A DNA stretch of 42,007 bases from RGIG8748 sp045532255 (GTDB taxonomy: Bacteria > Bacillota > Clostridia > UMGS1810), in contig JAZSFO010000043.1 of assembly GCA_045532255.1 (NCBI GenBank), positions 1 to 42,007 on the forward strand, read 5' to 3'. Below the pieces are notes generated by a model. That model did not search any database and had not been told where the DNA came from. It saw only the letters and a list, made by a program, of their open reading frames with translations. A program made the translations under genes and the position numbers. This document shows, piece after piece, positions 22,533-30,827 of the stretch (the stretch's first letter is position 1; each line of letters starts with the position of its first letter).

Positions 22533-23789
22533 GTGGAAAGACTTCTTATTAACGGCGGTAAGCCACTCAGAGGCAGCGTAGAAATAAGCGGTGCCAAGAA
22601 TGCGGCAGTAGCAATAATTCCTGCCACACTTCTTGTTACGGGCGTTTGCCGTATAGAGAATGTTCCTGATATAAGCGATGTAGACAGTATACTCAGGATG
22701 ATTACCTCCCTCGGTGCAAAGGTTGAGAGAGAGGACAAAAACACCCTTATCATAGATTCCACCGAGCTTAAGACATATGTTGCAGATCCCGTGCTTGCAG
22801 CCAAGATGCGTGCTTCCTACTACCTTATGGGTGCACTTGCAGGCAGATTTAAAAATGCCCATGTTCCGCCCCCGGGAGGCTGTAACTTTGGCACAAGACC
22901 CATAGATCAGCATATCAAGGCATTTAAGATGCTTAACTGCCGTGTTGTAGAGGACGACCCGTTCCTTAAGATAGATGCGTCGTCATTAAGAGGCGGAAAT
23001 ATTTACTTTGATGTGGTATCCGTAGGAGCTACAATCAATGCAATTCTTGCATCCGTGCTTGCCCCCGGAAGAACCGTACTTGAGAATGCCGCAAGAGAAC
23101 CGCATGTAGTTGATCTTGCAAACTTCTTGAATTCAATGGGAGCACAGATAAGAGGAGCAGGAACCAATGTAATCAAAATTACAGGTGTGCCGTCACTCAT
23201 GGGCGGAACCTATTCAATTATCCCCGATCAGATAGAGGCAGGAACATATATGTTTGCGGCTGCTGCAACAAGGGGAGATGTTGTTGTAAAGAATATTATC
23301 CCCAAGCACCTTGACGCAATAAGTGCAAAGTTCAAGGAAATGGGCTTCGGTGTAGAAGAGGGAGATGAGGAAGTCCGTATATATACAGACGGTCCTGTAA
23401 GTTCCATCAATATCAAGACAATGCCCTACCCCGGATTTCCGACAGACCTTCAGCCTCAGGCTGTAGTTATGCTTGCCACCGTCAATGGTACAAGCGTGGT
23501 TACAGAGGGTGTATGGGAAACAAGATTTCAGTATGTGGATGAGCTTGTCAAATTCAACGCCAAGGTTACTATAGACGGCAGAAATGCTGTTATCAAGGGC
23601 GGTGCACCGCTTACACCCGCAAAGGTAGTGGCAACAGACCTAAGAGCAGGTGCGAGTATGGTTATTGCGGCTCTTGCATGCAACGGAGAGTCGGAGATAG
23701 AGGAGCTTCGCCATATTGACAGGGGATATGAGCATATAGTGGAAAAGCTCGAGGCACTCGGTGCCGATATCAAACGGATAGATGATTAG
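22533..23789 (+). CDS. murA: UDP-N-acetylglucosamine 1-carboxyvinyltransferase
   Basis: MurA transfers enolpyruvate from PEP to UDP-GlcNAc, the first committed step of peptidoglycan synthesis. The 418-residue protein has ISGAKNAAVAIIPA (about 18-31), the catalytic cysteine Cys117 in PGGCNFGTRPIDQH (so fosfomycin-sensitive in type), and MPYPGFPTDLQPQ (about 295-307). It starts with GTG at 22533 behind AGAGGAGG. Its stop codon lies inside walJ, an 8-bp overlap. Confidence 0.97.
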   Translation: MERLLINGGKPLRGSVEISGAKNAAVAIIPATLLVTGVCRIENVPDISDVDSILRMITSLGAKVEREDKNTLIIDSTELKTYVADPVLAAKMRASYYLMGALAGRFKNAHVPPPGGCNFGTRPIDQHIKAFKMLNCRVVEDDPFLKIDASSLRGGNIYFDVVSVGATINAILASVLAPGRTVLENAAREPHVVDLANFLNSMGAQIRGAGTNVIKITGVPSLMGGTYSIIPDQIEAGTYMFAAAATRGDVVVKNIIPKHLDAISAKFKEMGFGVEEGDEEVRIYTDGPVSSINIKTMPYPGFPTDLQPQAVVMLATVNGTSVVTEGVWETRFQYVDELVKFNAKVTIDGRNAVIKGGAPLTPAKVVATDLRAGASMVIAALACNGESEIEELRHIDRGYEHIVEKLEALGADIKRIDD

Positions 23790-24567
23790 TTTTTGCACAC
23801 TATTTAGCTCCAGCAAGGGCAATTCGATATATGTATCGGACGGGAAGACCAATCTTCTTGTAGATGCAGGCGTAAGTGCATCAAAGATAATAAGCTCGCT
23901 TTCTCAGATAGGCGTTTCGCCAAACGATATAGACGGTATACTTGTCACACATGAGCACTCAGATCATGTTCAGGCACTAGGGGTCCTTACACGGAAATAT
24001 TCCATACCCGTATATGCCAACCATCCCACATTGGATAGCTTTGCAAACGGACCCTACGCACCGAATTTTGATTGTATAAGACCGATTGTAACAGGTATGG
24101 AATTAGAAATCGGCAGTGCTGTTGTAAGACCCTTCAGGACACCGCACGATTCTATGGAATCCGTAGGCTATACCATCACAATAGACGGCAAAAAACTTGC
24201 CGTAGCAACCGATACAGGCTGTGTTACAAAGAGTATGCTTAGTGCACTTGCGGGCTGTGAGGCGGTTGTTATAGAAGCAAACCACGATGTGGATATGCTA
24301 AACGGCAGTATGTATCCGTACCCCTTAAAAAAGAGAATACTTTCTGACAGCGGTCACCTGTGTAACGAAAATTGTGCATGGCTTGCCACTCAGCTTGCCC
24401 TCTGGGGTACAAAGCATATTGCTTTGGGACACTTAAGCGAAAACAACAATACGCCCGAAAAGGCATATAAGGCTGTACATACCATGCTTTCGGACAATGG
24501 CTTTGAGGTGGGCAGAGATGTGTTCCTTACTGTTGCGGGTGCAAATGAAATTACGGAAATATTATAA
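23782..24567 (+). CDS. walJ: MBL-fold metallohydrolase, WalJ/YycJ type
   Basis: The 261-residue protein opens SFCTLFSSSKGNSIYV and has the metal motif HEHSDH (57-62), then TPHDSMESVGYTI, ATDTGCV, EANHD and GHLSENN, as in YycJ/WalJ. In low-GC Gram-positives this enzyme is a 5'-exonuclease linked to the WalRK cell-wall system and DNA repair. Here it overlaps murA by 8 bp, so its translation is coupled to a cell-wall gene. It has no own ribosome site of strength. Confidence 0.93.
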   Translation: MISFCTLFSSSKGNSIYVSDGKTNLLVDAGVSASKIISSLSQIGVSPNDIDGILVTHEHSDHVQALGVLTRKYSIPVYANHPTLDSFANGPYAPNFDCIRPIVTGMELEIGSAVVRPFRTPHDSMESVGYTITIDGKKLAVATDTGCVTKSMLSALAGCEAVVIEANHDVDMLNGSMYPYPLKKRILSDSGHLCNENCAWLATQLALWGTKHIALGHLSENNNTPEKAYKAVHTMLSDNGFEVGRDVFLTVAGANEITEIL

Positions 24568-24574
24568 ACTATAA

Positions 24575-24608
24575 AAATCCGCAGGACTATTTCTAATCCT
24601 GCGGATTT
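24575..24608. terminator. Bidirectional terminator between walJ and hpf
   Basis: The 12-bp stem AAATCCGCAGGA (24575-24586) pairs with 24597-24608. It lies between two convergent genes. Confidence 0.88.
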
Positions 24609-24617
24609 CTTATGTTC

Positions 24618-25139
24618 TCATTCCAATTCTATCAGTCCGTAGTTTCCGTCTTTCCTCTTGTACACAACATTTTTGTCCATTGTGTCGGAGTTCTGGAATA
24701 TATAAAAGGCATGACCGAGAAGATTCATCTGTAATATTGCCTCTTCAACATTCATCGGCTTTGCGGAATATGTTTTGGTTTTTACTATCTTGAATTCTGT
24801 TTCCTCTTCTATATCGCCGAATTCAGGAAGCGGTTCGAATGCGCCTGCTCTTAATTGCTTTTCAAGACGGGTCTTTTGCTTTCTTATCTGTCTTTCCAGC
24901 ACATCCTCGACTCTGTCTATGGATGCATACATATCAGGCTCGCTGACCTCCGCACGGTATATTATTCCTCCGTGGTGGATTGTAACTTCTATTATATGGT
25001 TATCCTTTTGTACGGACAGCGTGACATCAGCAGTTACCTCGTCTCCAAAAAACTTGTCAAGTTTGGAAAGCTTTCCTGTAGTATACTCTCTGAGACCCTC
25101 GGTGATGTCAATTTTTCTTCCGGTGATTTTAAGTTTCAT
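24618..25139 (-). CDS. hpf: Ribosome hibernation promoting factor (long form)
   Basis: This 173-residue protein binds the 30S decoding centre and pairs ribosomes into inactive 100S dimers when growth stops. The N-terminal domain (about 1-100) starts MKLKITGRKIDITEGLREY. A linker leads to the C-terminal dimerisation domain (about 118-173: TYSAKPMNVEEAILQMNLLGHAFYIF, NVVYKRKDGNYGLIE), which marks the long form of Gram-positives. The start at 25139 follows GAGGG; the frame is open 63 nt further but lacks a ribosome site. It has its own promoter. Confidence 0.95.
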   Translation of the reverse strand: MKLKITGRKIDITEGLREYTTGKLSKLDKFFGDEVTADVTLSVQKDNHIIEVTIHHGGIIYRAEVSEPDMYASIDRVEDVLERQIRKQKTRLEKQLRAGAFEPLPEFGDIEEETEFKIVKTKTYSAKPMNVEEAILQMNLLGHAFYIFQNSDTMDKNVVYKRKDGNYGLIELE

Positions 25140-25192
25140 ACTGATACCCTCTTTCGCTGATAATTTTAAGAAGATGTTCTTCTTATATAATA

Positions 25193-25221
25193 ATTTTATC
25201 ACATCTTTTGTATAAAAGCAA
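25193..25221 (-). promoter_or_regulatory. Promoter of hpf
   Basis: On the minus strand TTGCTT (25216-25221), 17 nt, TAAAAT (25193-25198). A small hairpin (AAGAAGA/TCTTCTT) lies in the leader. Confidence 0.7.
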
Positions 25222-25269
25222 TAAAAACTTTCAAAAACAAATAAAAAAATTGTCGAATATTGCGGACGG

Positions 25270-25446
25270 ATGATGCAATATATGCAAAATAATGTAATAT
25301 TCTTGTTGGCTTTTTTACCTTTTTTATATAATATAAATATACAAATAAAAGGGAGTAGTCGGCGAAGAATATTCGTTACATTTGCTGTAACTGTTGTTAT
25401 TATACTTGTGATGATGGCACTTAATAAATTTACATCAGAAGATTGA
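25270..25446 (+). CDS. Possible small membrane protein (58 residues)
   Basis: A short open frame encodes a protein with a hydrophobic segment near residues 8-20 (VIFLLAFLPFLYN), a basic middle (KGSSRRRI) and a second hydrophobic segment (FVTFAVTVVIILVMMALNKF) before an acidic end. This pattern is that of a two-helix membrane miniprotein with its positive loop inside. GCGGACGG is a poor ribosome site and three in-frame ATGs compete (25270, 25273, 25282). No family is recognised. It sits upstream of the fold-back element and divergent from hpf, and could be chance. Confidence 0.3.
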   Translation: MMQYMQNNVIFLLAFLPFLYNINIQIKGSSRRRIFVTFAVTVVIILVMMALNKFTSED

Positions 25447-25493
25447 TAAAAATTAGTTCACATAAGTATTATATTGCGTATTAACATAATTAT

Positions 25494-26047
25494 ATGAAGA
25501 ATTTTGTTAAGGGTGAAATTCATGATGAGCTTCACCAGAGGATATTCAATCGTTGCTAAGTGCGTATTTCAAGAACATCTGCCTAAAATCTGCACAAAAA
25601 ACGGAGCCACGCTGACAAGCTCACTCAGAGCTTGGCATCGCTAAAATTGCCAAACCGCAGCGGGAATTGATTTTTGGCAATTTTACTCCGTTTTTGCTTG
25701 ATTTTAGGCATATGTTTTGCCTTGAAATCCGCAAGACGCAACTTATTGAATACCCTCTGCTGTGCGCTCGTACGATATGCGGTATCCCATAGCACACGCC
25801 TTATGAATTTTGGGTCAAAACATTTGGAACAAATCAAAGTAAAAATTCCGTAAAATCGACGGAATCAAATTATCGCTGCTGTCCGTTGATTTTAGCGATG
25901 CCTCGCTCTAAGTGAGCGTGTCATCGCGGCGGGATTTCTACAAAGATTTGGGCCTAATGTTCCCAAAATTCATACCTATTGTGCTATGGGATATCGCAAA
26001 GCGTGCGAAGCTATCGTATTGAATTCACCTTTAACAAAATTTTTCAT
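25494..26047. mobile_element. 554-bp fold-back (MITE-like) element with terminal inverted repeats, copy 2
   Basis: The left end (25494-25522) and the right end (26021-26047, inverted) match as ATGAA[GA]AATTTTGTTAA[GA]GGTGAA. Inside are further inverted pairs: GCCTAAAATC near 25582 with GATTTTAGGC near 25700, GCTAAAATTGCC near 25641 with GGCAATTTTA near 25675, CAGAGGATATTCAAT near 25536 with ATTGAATACCCTCTG near 25754, and TATGAATTTTGGG near 25801 with CCCAAAATTCATA near 25964. It encodes no transposase, so mobility would need a helper elsewhere. No clear target duplication was seen. The stretch 25723-26010 recurs at 14433-14720. Confidence 0.8.
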
Positions 26048-26100
26048 AATATATATTTTGAAAAAATCAATAATTTAGAGAAAATAGTTCGTAAAAATGG

Positions 26101-26137
26101 AATAAGCGATGCAACCAATGAGGTTACACCGCTTATT
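26101..26137 (-). terminator. Terminator after the phage-type gene cluster
   Basis: AATAAGCG (26101-26108) pairs with CGCTTATT (26130-26137), with inner TGCAACC/GGTTACA pairing. On the minus strand a CCATTTTTAC run follows. It ends the transcript of the 26200 gene. Confidence 0.65.
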
Positions 26138-26199
26138 TATTAAAGTCGCAGTAATCCGCCAGTAAAAATTTGGTTGATTTTTGCTGTTTTTATTACGCA

Positions 26200-27213
26200 T
26201 TACAGCCCAAGAAGTCTGTACAAATCCTCCGCGGAAAGGTCAGGATTTCCAAAAAGCTCTCTTGCATAAGAGAGAATATCCTCTGTTCCTGCAGTGGTGT
26301 TATAGAAAGGATACTTTGACTTATATGCATTAAGGCGGTAGTTATCAAGCCACTTTTGGTCTTCAACTTCGTCACGCAGGAGCTTATAGAGCATTGACTG
26401 TGAATTTTGTAACTGTTCCTGTTCCAGTTTTTTATTTTGAAGCTCGTAGTCCATTTGGTTACGGGCTTCATCGCTCATGCGGTCAAAAATTCTGTCCTTT
26501 TCCTTTTCCGTTATGTCCGAGAGATAGTTTCTGATGTCCCCCTCGTGAGAGAGTCTGTCGAGGTGTCTGTCGTAATCTCTCTTTTCTCTTTCCTTTATGA
26601 GATTGTAGCTGTCCTTTATACGACTTAATTCATCCTGTCCTTCCTTGTAATATCTCTCGTATGCGGCACTGTACAGCTCAGGTATCATTGCGGCAAGCTG
26701 ACTGTTGTAATATCCGAGAGCCTGCATTGCGGCACTTTTTGCATTTGTGTTTTCAAGTCCGCCTGTTTTCATGGAATTCTGAGCCAAGGCTCGGTCGTAG
26801 GCAAGAGCACCCTTTTTGTCATATACAGACTTATATGCAAGATATACGGGGTCGGTTTCGTAATCATAGCTGAACTTTTCTCTCGGTGCTGCAAAAGAGT
26901 CATAGAGCCTGTCCATCTCCTTTTCATACTTTGAATTATAATCATCAAAGTCCGTATTGGTGTAGGAAAAAGGATTGTACTCGTCTCCGAACTCTCCTCC
27001 CGTATAGCTTCCGTATTTGGCACGGACGGCATTTGCCGCATTGTTTGCAAGGGTCATTTGCTTTTTGTCATTGTTTTTTGCGGCGTTTGCATACTGCTTT
27101 TTTGCATCGACTATCTGGCTTAATGCCTCATAGCTTAGGTTTTTGTCATATTCGGATATATACATATCCTTGTTTTCGTCAATAAGCTGTTTTTTCTTTT
27201 TATAATCGCTCAT
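26200..27213 (-). CDS. Prophage-type structural or accessory protein
   Basis: This 337-residue, highly charged, mainly helical protein has a pattern met in Bacillota phages and prophages: DPVYLAYKSVYDKKGALAYDRALAQNSMKTGGLENTNAKSAAMQALGYYNSQLAAMIPELYSAAYERYY (about residues 122-190). A long coiled-coil-like stretch follows (about 190-280). It is usually found near head-tail genes and its function is not settled. AGGAGG at 27219-27224 fixes the start at 27213; the frame extends to 27237 inside the repeat tip. It is the last gene of a four-gene minus-strand cluster and is separated from the others by the structured element at 27229-27580. Confidence 0.7.
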   Translation of the reverse strand: MSDYKKKKQLIDENKDMYISEYDKNLSYEALSQIVDAKKQYANAAKNNDKKQMTLANNAANAVRAKYGSYTGGEFGDEYNPFSYTNTDFDDYNSKYEKEMDRLYDSFAAPREKFSYDYETDPVYLAYKSVYDKKGALAYDRALAQNSMKTGGLENTNAKSAAMQALGYYNSQLAAMIPELYSAAYERYYKEGQDELSRIKDSYNLIKEREKRDYDRHLDRLSHEGDIRNYLSDITEKEKDRIFDRMSDEARNQMDYELQNKKLEQEQLQNSQSMLYKLLRDEVEDQKWLDNYRLNAYKSKYPFYNTTAGTEDILSYARELFGNPDLSAEDLYRLLGL

Positions 27214-27228
27214 AATTTTACCTCCTAA

Positions 27229-27580
27229 TAAGCACACGGGAGTTGAACCCCGTATGTCTTAAATTTTTAAAATTTGCACACTTTTTATTTGTCGTCCTCG
27301 CAAGGCGTCACACTACGCGTTGCTACGGATAAGTTCAGCTATACAATCAAGCTTCGCAAAGCTCGCTTTCTTGTAGCTTCACTTAACCCTTCCTTCGGCC
27401 TCCGCATAAAACTCAACTAAATTTTATGCATTTAAGGTCGAAGAGTTTTAAGATAGCCAATTTTGTGTCAAGACAAGTAAAATCTCGCAGGGAATACTTT
27501 CGTATTTTCAAGAGATTTTATGCAGTATTGACCAAAATTGTCATCTTAAAACCATGCTGGGTTCGACTTCCGTGTGCTTA
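27229..27580 (-). ncRNA. Candidate 352-nt structured RNA / fold-back element
   Basis: The ends pair perfectly over 11 bp (TAAGCACACGG 27229-27239 with 27570-27580) and continue imperfectly to about 29 nt. Read on the minus strand, an extended hairpin of about 120 nt follows, stacking GTTTTAAGAT/ATCTTAAAAC, CAATTTTG/CAAAATTG, AAAATCTC/GAGATTTT and GAAAATAC-GAAA-GTATTC. Next come GCATAAAA/TTTTATGC, an AGCTA.CAA/TTGTATAGCT stem and GCAACGCG...CGCCTTGC. The stop codon of the 588-residue gene lies in one tip, and the ribosome site of the next gene follows the other. No coding potential is seen. It could be a noncoding RNA, an mRNA processing element or a MITE. Confidence 0.45.
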
Positions 27581-29344
27581 ACTTGTTTCCTTATAGTTTA
27601 CTGTAAATGAAATCAGCGTAAAGCTTCCCTTCCCCGAAAATACAAGCTCATAATCCTCGCTCAAATACGGCGGAAGACTTATTGTTACTATCTCCTCGCG
27701 ATTTTCGCCTTGTCTTGTTAGAACGGTTTTTTCTTTGATACGGCTCCTGTATGTGACATTTATATTTCCGCCTTTTGCCAGATAAAACCTCAGGGCCACA
27801 TTGCACAGATGCTTTGAAGTAAATTCCTTTGCACCGAATGAGTAAACAAAGCTCCATGAGATATCATCGTTATCGCCGTATGAGTATATGCGGTTTTTGC
27901 CTATAGGCTGTATGCCTGTATCGGTCAGTACAAATTCAGAAATATCCTCGGGAGATGTCATAATATTCCATATTCCGTACAGCGTGTCATACACATATAC
28001 TAGGCAGACGCCGTCTTTTTTCAGGGCAATATGGTAGTATCTCTCGTCTCCTCCTGCACAAAGTGCCTTGGCACCGCTTATATCAAGATTTCGGCTGATA
28101 AGCGATACTGTGCTTCCGTTGTAGCGGTATATACCGCTTCTGCCCATGTAGTAGAGAGAGCCTGCAACATGAGAGAGAGTTTTCTTACAATCCTTTGCAA
28201 CTCCGGGACAGGTGATTTTGTTCACCGTATATTCGCTTGGCTGACTTCCGTACAGCCTGTGAATACAGTCCTCCTTGAATGCCAGTATATTGCCGTTATA
28301 TGCAGCAATTGCAGTAAATTCCCCGTCAGTTTCCACAGGGGTGCAAAAGCACGATGAGGGCAGGGTTCCGTAGTCGTCCACGCTGAAGTCATTCCACTCG
28401 GACGCGTCTCCGAGCTTTGAGCACCTTAGCTCATCCTTTGTAACTCCCCACATTCTGTTCTCATATGAACATATATCCACAAAATCGGGCATAAGCTTTT
28501 CGATGGATATGTTTCTTACCATAATCTCGCTGTAGCCGTGCATGTCTATGGCGTTATCATCAAAGATAAGCTCTGTCACCTCCGTAATACGCCCCGACGG
28601 GGTGTTGTGCTCTACCTTTTTAATGGATTTGATTTTCAGGATTATTCCCTCAGCCATTTTATCCACATAATCAAAGTAGTCTCTGTTTTGCGTTGCGTTA
28701 GATGGTCTTACGTCCATCTTTACGGTAACGACATCGCCCTCCTCAAGCTCTACAGGCGGTGAAAAGTTATAGAAGTCATATCCTGTCGATTTGTAGCTGT
28801 AGCTTGTATCTATAGAAACTATGGAATTGTGCGAAAGCTCACAGCTGTACCACAGACCGTATGGAAGGGGCATGGATTGAGAATTCGGCGACTCCGAAAA
28901 AAACTTCTCCCTTGCAGAGTCTTCGGATAAAGAATATGATATACTGCACTTTTTTACACTTTGGTCCTCGGCGTTATATATCACATTGTCGGGAATTATG
29001 AGTATGTTTTCTTTCATAAATTCCATGCTTCTCTCTGTGTCGCTTTGGAAGGATGGACCGATAACGGTAGAATTATTTCCGTACGATACATACATGTTTC
29101 CAAGCACTGTTGCCTCCTGAACGGTATAAAGTGTGTTGTAGAAGCCTGCGGCAACAATGCTTCTTGTTGTAAAATGATTTGATAAATATCCCTTTGCGCT
29201 CGTGAGTGCAGGATACTTGGATGAGGAAAGATTTATGCCCTCCTTAAGCTCATTAACCGCTCTGGAATAAGACGGATTGACACCGCCAAAGGCAGTAATG
29301 CTGTACTTCTTTCTTGAGTTTTTGCTTCGCATAAATGGCAGCAC
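27578..29344 (-). CDS. Phage-type beta-propeller / head-tail connector protein
   Basis: A 588-residue, beta-rich protein starting with GTG at 29344 behind GAGGGG and 6 nt after the stop of the preceding gene. The opening RKKYSITAFGGVNPSYSRAVNELKEGINLSSSKYPALTSAKG resembles Bacillota prophage proteins that set out a list of parameters followed by a WD-like propeller. Repeated blades are suggested by SYENRMWGVTKDELRCSKLGDASEWNDF, IAAYNGNILAFKEDCIHRLYG, GSLYYMGRSGIYRYNGSTV and RYYHIALKKDGVCLVYVYDTLYGIW. Related proteins are annotated as tail or stopper components. The reading frame is intact over its whole length, which argues for selection. Confidence 0.7.
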   Translation of the reverse strand: MLPFMRSKNSRKKYSITAFGGVNPSYSRAVNELKEGINLSSSKYPALTSAKGYLSNHFTTRSIVAAGFYNTLYTVQEATVLGNMYVSYGNNSTVIGPSFQSDTERSMEFMKENILIIPDNVIYNAEDQSVKKCSISYSLSEDSAREKFFSESPNSQSMPLPYGLWYSCELSHNSIVSIDTSYSYKSTGYDFYNFSPPVELEEGDVVTVKMDVRPSNATQNRDYFDYVDKMAEGIILKIKSIKKVEHNTPSGRITEVTELIFDDNAIDMHGYSEIMVRNISIEKLMPDFVDICSYENRMWGVTKDELRCSKLGDASEWNDFSVDDYGTLPSSCFCTPVETDGEFTAIAAYNGNILAFKEDCIHRLYGSQPSEYTVNKITCPGVAKDCKKTLSHVAGSLYYMGRSGIYRYNGSTVSLISRNLDISGAKALCAGGDERYYHIALKKDGVCLVYVYDTLYGIWNIMTSPEDISEFVLTDTGIQPIGKNRIYSYGDNDDISWSFVYSFGAKEFTSKHLCNVALRFYLAKGGNINVTYRSRIKEKTVLTRQGENREEIVTISLPPYLSEDYELVFSGKGSFTLISFTVNYKETS

Positions 29345-29350
29345 TATACA

Positions 29351-29701
29351 TCACCCCTCTTTTGATGCCGTATGGGGCAGGTGCTCTCTGCGCCACTTCT
29401 TTTGCCAGTCCGAAAACAGACCGTTAAAGAAAGCACAGCTGTTGTTGTACATTGCTACATCCTGATTGGCAAGGTCTATCATGGATATGACATAGTACAC
29501 ATACATGTCCAGATACTCTTTGCCCAGAGAAAGATTGGAGCTTGGCGTAAGGTTTTCATCAGCCTCACGCTTCTGGGCATATCTTGACATATGCTCTGTA
29601 ATTTGTTTTTCCAGAGTATATATCCAATGGATTTTTTCTCTTTCTTCACAAAGACTTGGTCTGTATGCGTCAACAAGAGTCAGGACATCGTTTACTGTCA
29701 T
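29351..29701 (-). CDS. Phage-type head-tail connector-like protein
   Basis: This 116-residue helical protein begins MTVNDVLTLVDAYRPSLCEEREKIHWIYTLEKQI, a form met in small Bacillota prophage genes next to the propeller protein. Mid-protein DMYVYYVISMIDLANQDVAMYNNSCAFFNGLFSDWQKKW is conserved in type. It probably fills the place of a head-completion or connector protein, by analogy only. Its ATG overlaps the stop of the preceding small gene (ATGA) and its stop is 6 nt before the next start, so the three are translationally coupled. Confidence 0.65.
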   Translation of the reverse strand: MTVNDVLTLVDAYRPSLCEEREKIHWIYTLEKQITEHMSRYAQKREADENLTPSSNLSLGKEYLDMYVYYVISMIDLANQDVAMYNNSCAFFNGLFSDWQKKWRREHLPHTASKEG

Positions 29702-29874
29702 GAAACCGCCTCCTTAATTTCTTTGATTTGCTCTTTGATAATCTCAAGTGTACGGTCAAGGGCACTGAGCTTTGCTTCCGTTTCCCTGCGAAGCTCCTCC
29801 GTATATGTGAGAATAAGTTCCAAAGAGTGGGTAGTATCCCCCTGAAGAGTGGGACTTATAGCTTTGAATACCAA
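29698..29874 (-). CDS. Small coiled-coil protein with TTG start (phage-type cluster)
   Basis: AAAGGAGG lies 7 nt before a TTG at 29874, which decides for this 58-residue version over in-frame ATGs further upstream. The product (VFKAISPTLQGDTTHSLELILTYTEELRRETEAKLSALDRTLEIIKEQIKEIKEAVS with the first residue as Met) ends in a clear heptad-type coiled coil. It is the first gene of the cluster. No family is named; small coiled-coil genes of this type occur beside connector genes in prophages. Confidence 0.6.
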   Translation of the reverse strand: MVFKAISPTLQGDTTHSLELILTYTEELRRETEAKLSALDRTLEIIKEQIKEIKEAVS

Positions 29875-29959
29875 TGTGTAACCTCCTTTTGAAATAAGAT
29901 AATAAGACATCTTCACAATTATTATATTTCATATTTAACACACTTTTCGCCTACGATTT

Positions 29960-30000
29960 AAAAAAATAACAGCAGAAAATCCATAAGATTTTCCGCTGTT
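29960..30000 (-). terminator. Terminator of sigG
   Basis: A 14-nt stem (29968-29981 with 29987-30000, one mismatch) is followed on the minus strand by ATTTTTTT. It separates sigG from the phage-type cluster. Confidence 0.85.
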
Positions 30001-30022
30001 TGTAATCAGCAATCAAAAAATA

Positions 30023-30790
30023 TCATATATGTTTTTTCATATGTGCCAATGCGCTTTTTTCGAGTCTGGACACCTGTGCCTGACTTATACCAAGCTCTGT
30101 TGCGACCTCCATCTGTGTTCTTCCCTTAAAAAACCTCAAATCAAGAATTCTTTTTTCCCGATTGCAAAGTTTTTTCAGAGCTTCCTTAAGAGCTATTTCC
30201 TCAAGCCAGTTTTCGTCCGTATTTCTTGTGTCGCTCACCTGATCCATTACATATATCGCGTCTGTGCCGTCATTGTATACGGGTTCAAAAAGGGAGACGG
30301 GGTCTTGTATGGAATCAAGGGCAAGTACCACATCCTCCTTGGGCAAATCAAGCTCCTTTGCAATCTCACTTACTGTAGGCTCCTTTCCGTTTTTGGAAGT
30401 AAGGCTCTCCTTTGCTTTAAGAGCCTTGTATGCAATATCCCGAAGAGATCTGCTGACCCTTATAGAGTTATTGTCTCTTAAATATCTTCTTATTTCTCCT
30501 ATAATCATCGGTACCGCATATGTGGAAAACTGTACATTTTGTGTAAGGTCAAAGTTGTCTATTGCCTTTATAAGTCCTATACAACCCACCTGAAACAAGT
30601 CATCAGGGTTTTCGCCCCTGTTTGCAAATCTCTGAATTACGCTGAGCACAAGCCTCAGATTTCCCTCTACAAATTCCTCTCTCGCGTCGGCATCGCCTTT
30701 CTTTATTTTTCTAAAGAGTTCGTCCTTTCTGCTTTTGGAAAGGGTGGGAAGAGTTGCTGTGTTTACACCGCAGATTTCTACCTTGTTCAT
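30023..30790 (-). CDS. sigG: RNA polymerase sigma-G factor (late forespore)
   Basis: This 255-residue sigma-70 factor begins NKVEICGVNTATLPTLS, the hallmark of SigG. Region 2 contains NLRLVLSVIQRFANRGENPDDLFQVGCIGLIKAIDNFD and QFSTYAVPMIIGEIRRYLRDN. Region 4 ends GRTQMEVATELGISQAQVSRLEKSALAHMKKHI. SigG drives late gene expression in the forespore of endospore formers. AAAGGAG lies before the ATG. A sigma-F-like promoter precedes the gene, matching the known sigma-F to sigma-G cascade. The spoIIG genes usually found upstream are absent here. Confidence 0.97.
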   Translation of the reverse strand: MNKVEICGVNTATLPTLSKSRKDELFRKIKKGDADAREEFVEGNLRLVLSVIQRFANRGENPDDLFQVGCIGLIKAIDNFDLTQNVQFSTYAVPMIIGEIRRYLRDNNSIRVSRSLRDIAYKALKAKESLTSKNGKEPTVSEIAKELDLPKEDVVLALDSIQDPVSLFEPVYNDGTDAIYVMDQVSDTRNTDENWLEEIALKEALKKLCNREKRILDLRFFKGRTQMEVATELGISQAQVSRLEKSALAHMKKHI

Positions 30791-30827
30791 TATTTGACGG
30801 CTCCTTTACAACAGTATTTTCTATATG

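Noticed and set aside
25625..25837. 70-residue minus-strand frame inside the fold-back element
   Set aside because: It spans inverted arms and has no ribosome site; the core copy at 14433 does not preserve it.
27229..27270. A tRNA gene at the element tip
   Set aside because: A T-arm-like GGTTCAACTCC is present, but no D arm, anticodon arm or 7-bp acceptor can be placed.
29875..29959. Sigma-G promoter for the phage-type cluster
   Set aside because: A TATAAT is present but neither a sigma-G CATNNTA box nor a well-spaced -35 was found.
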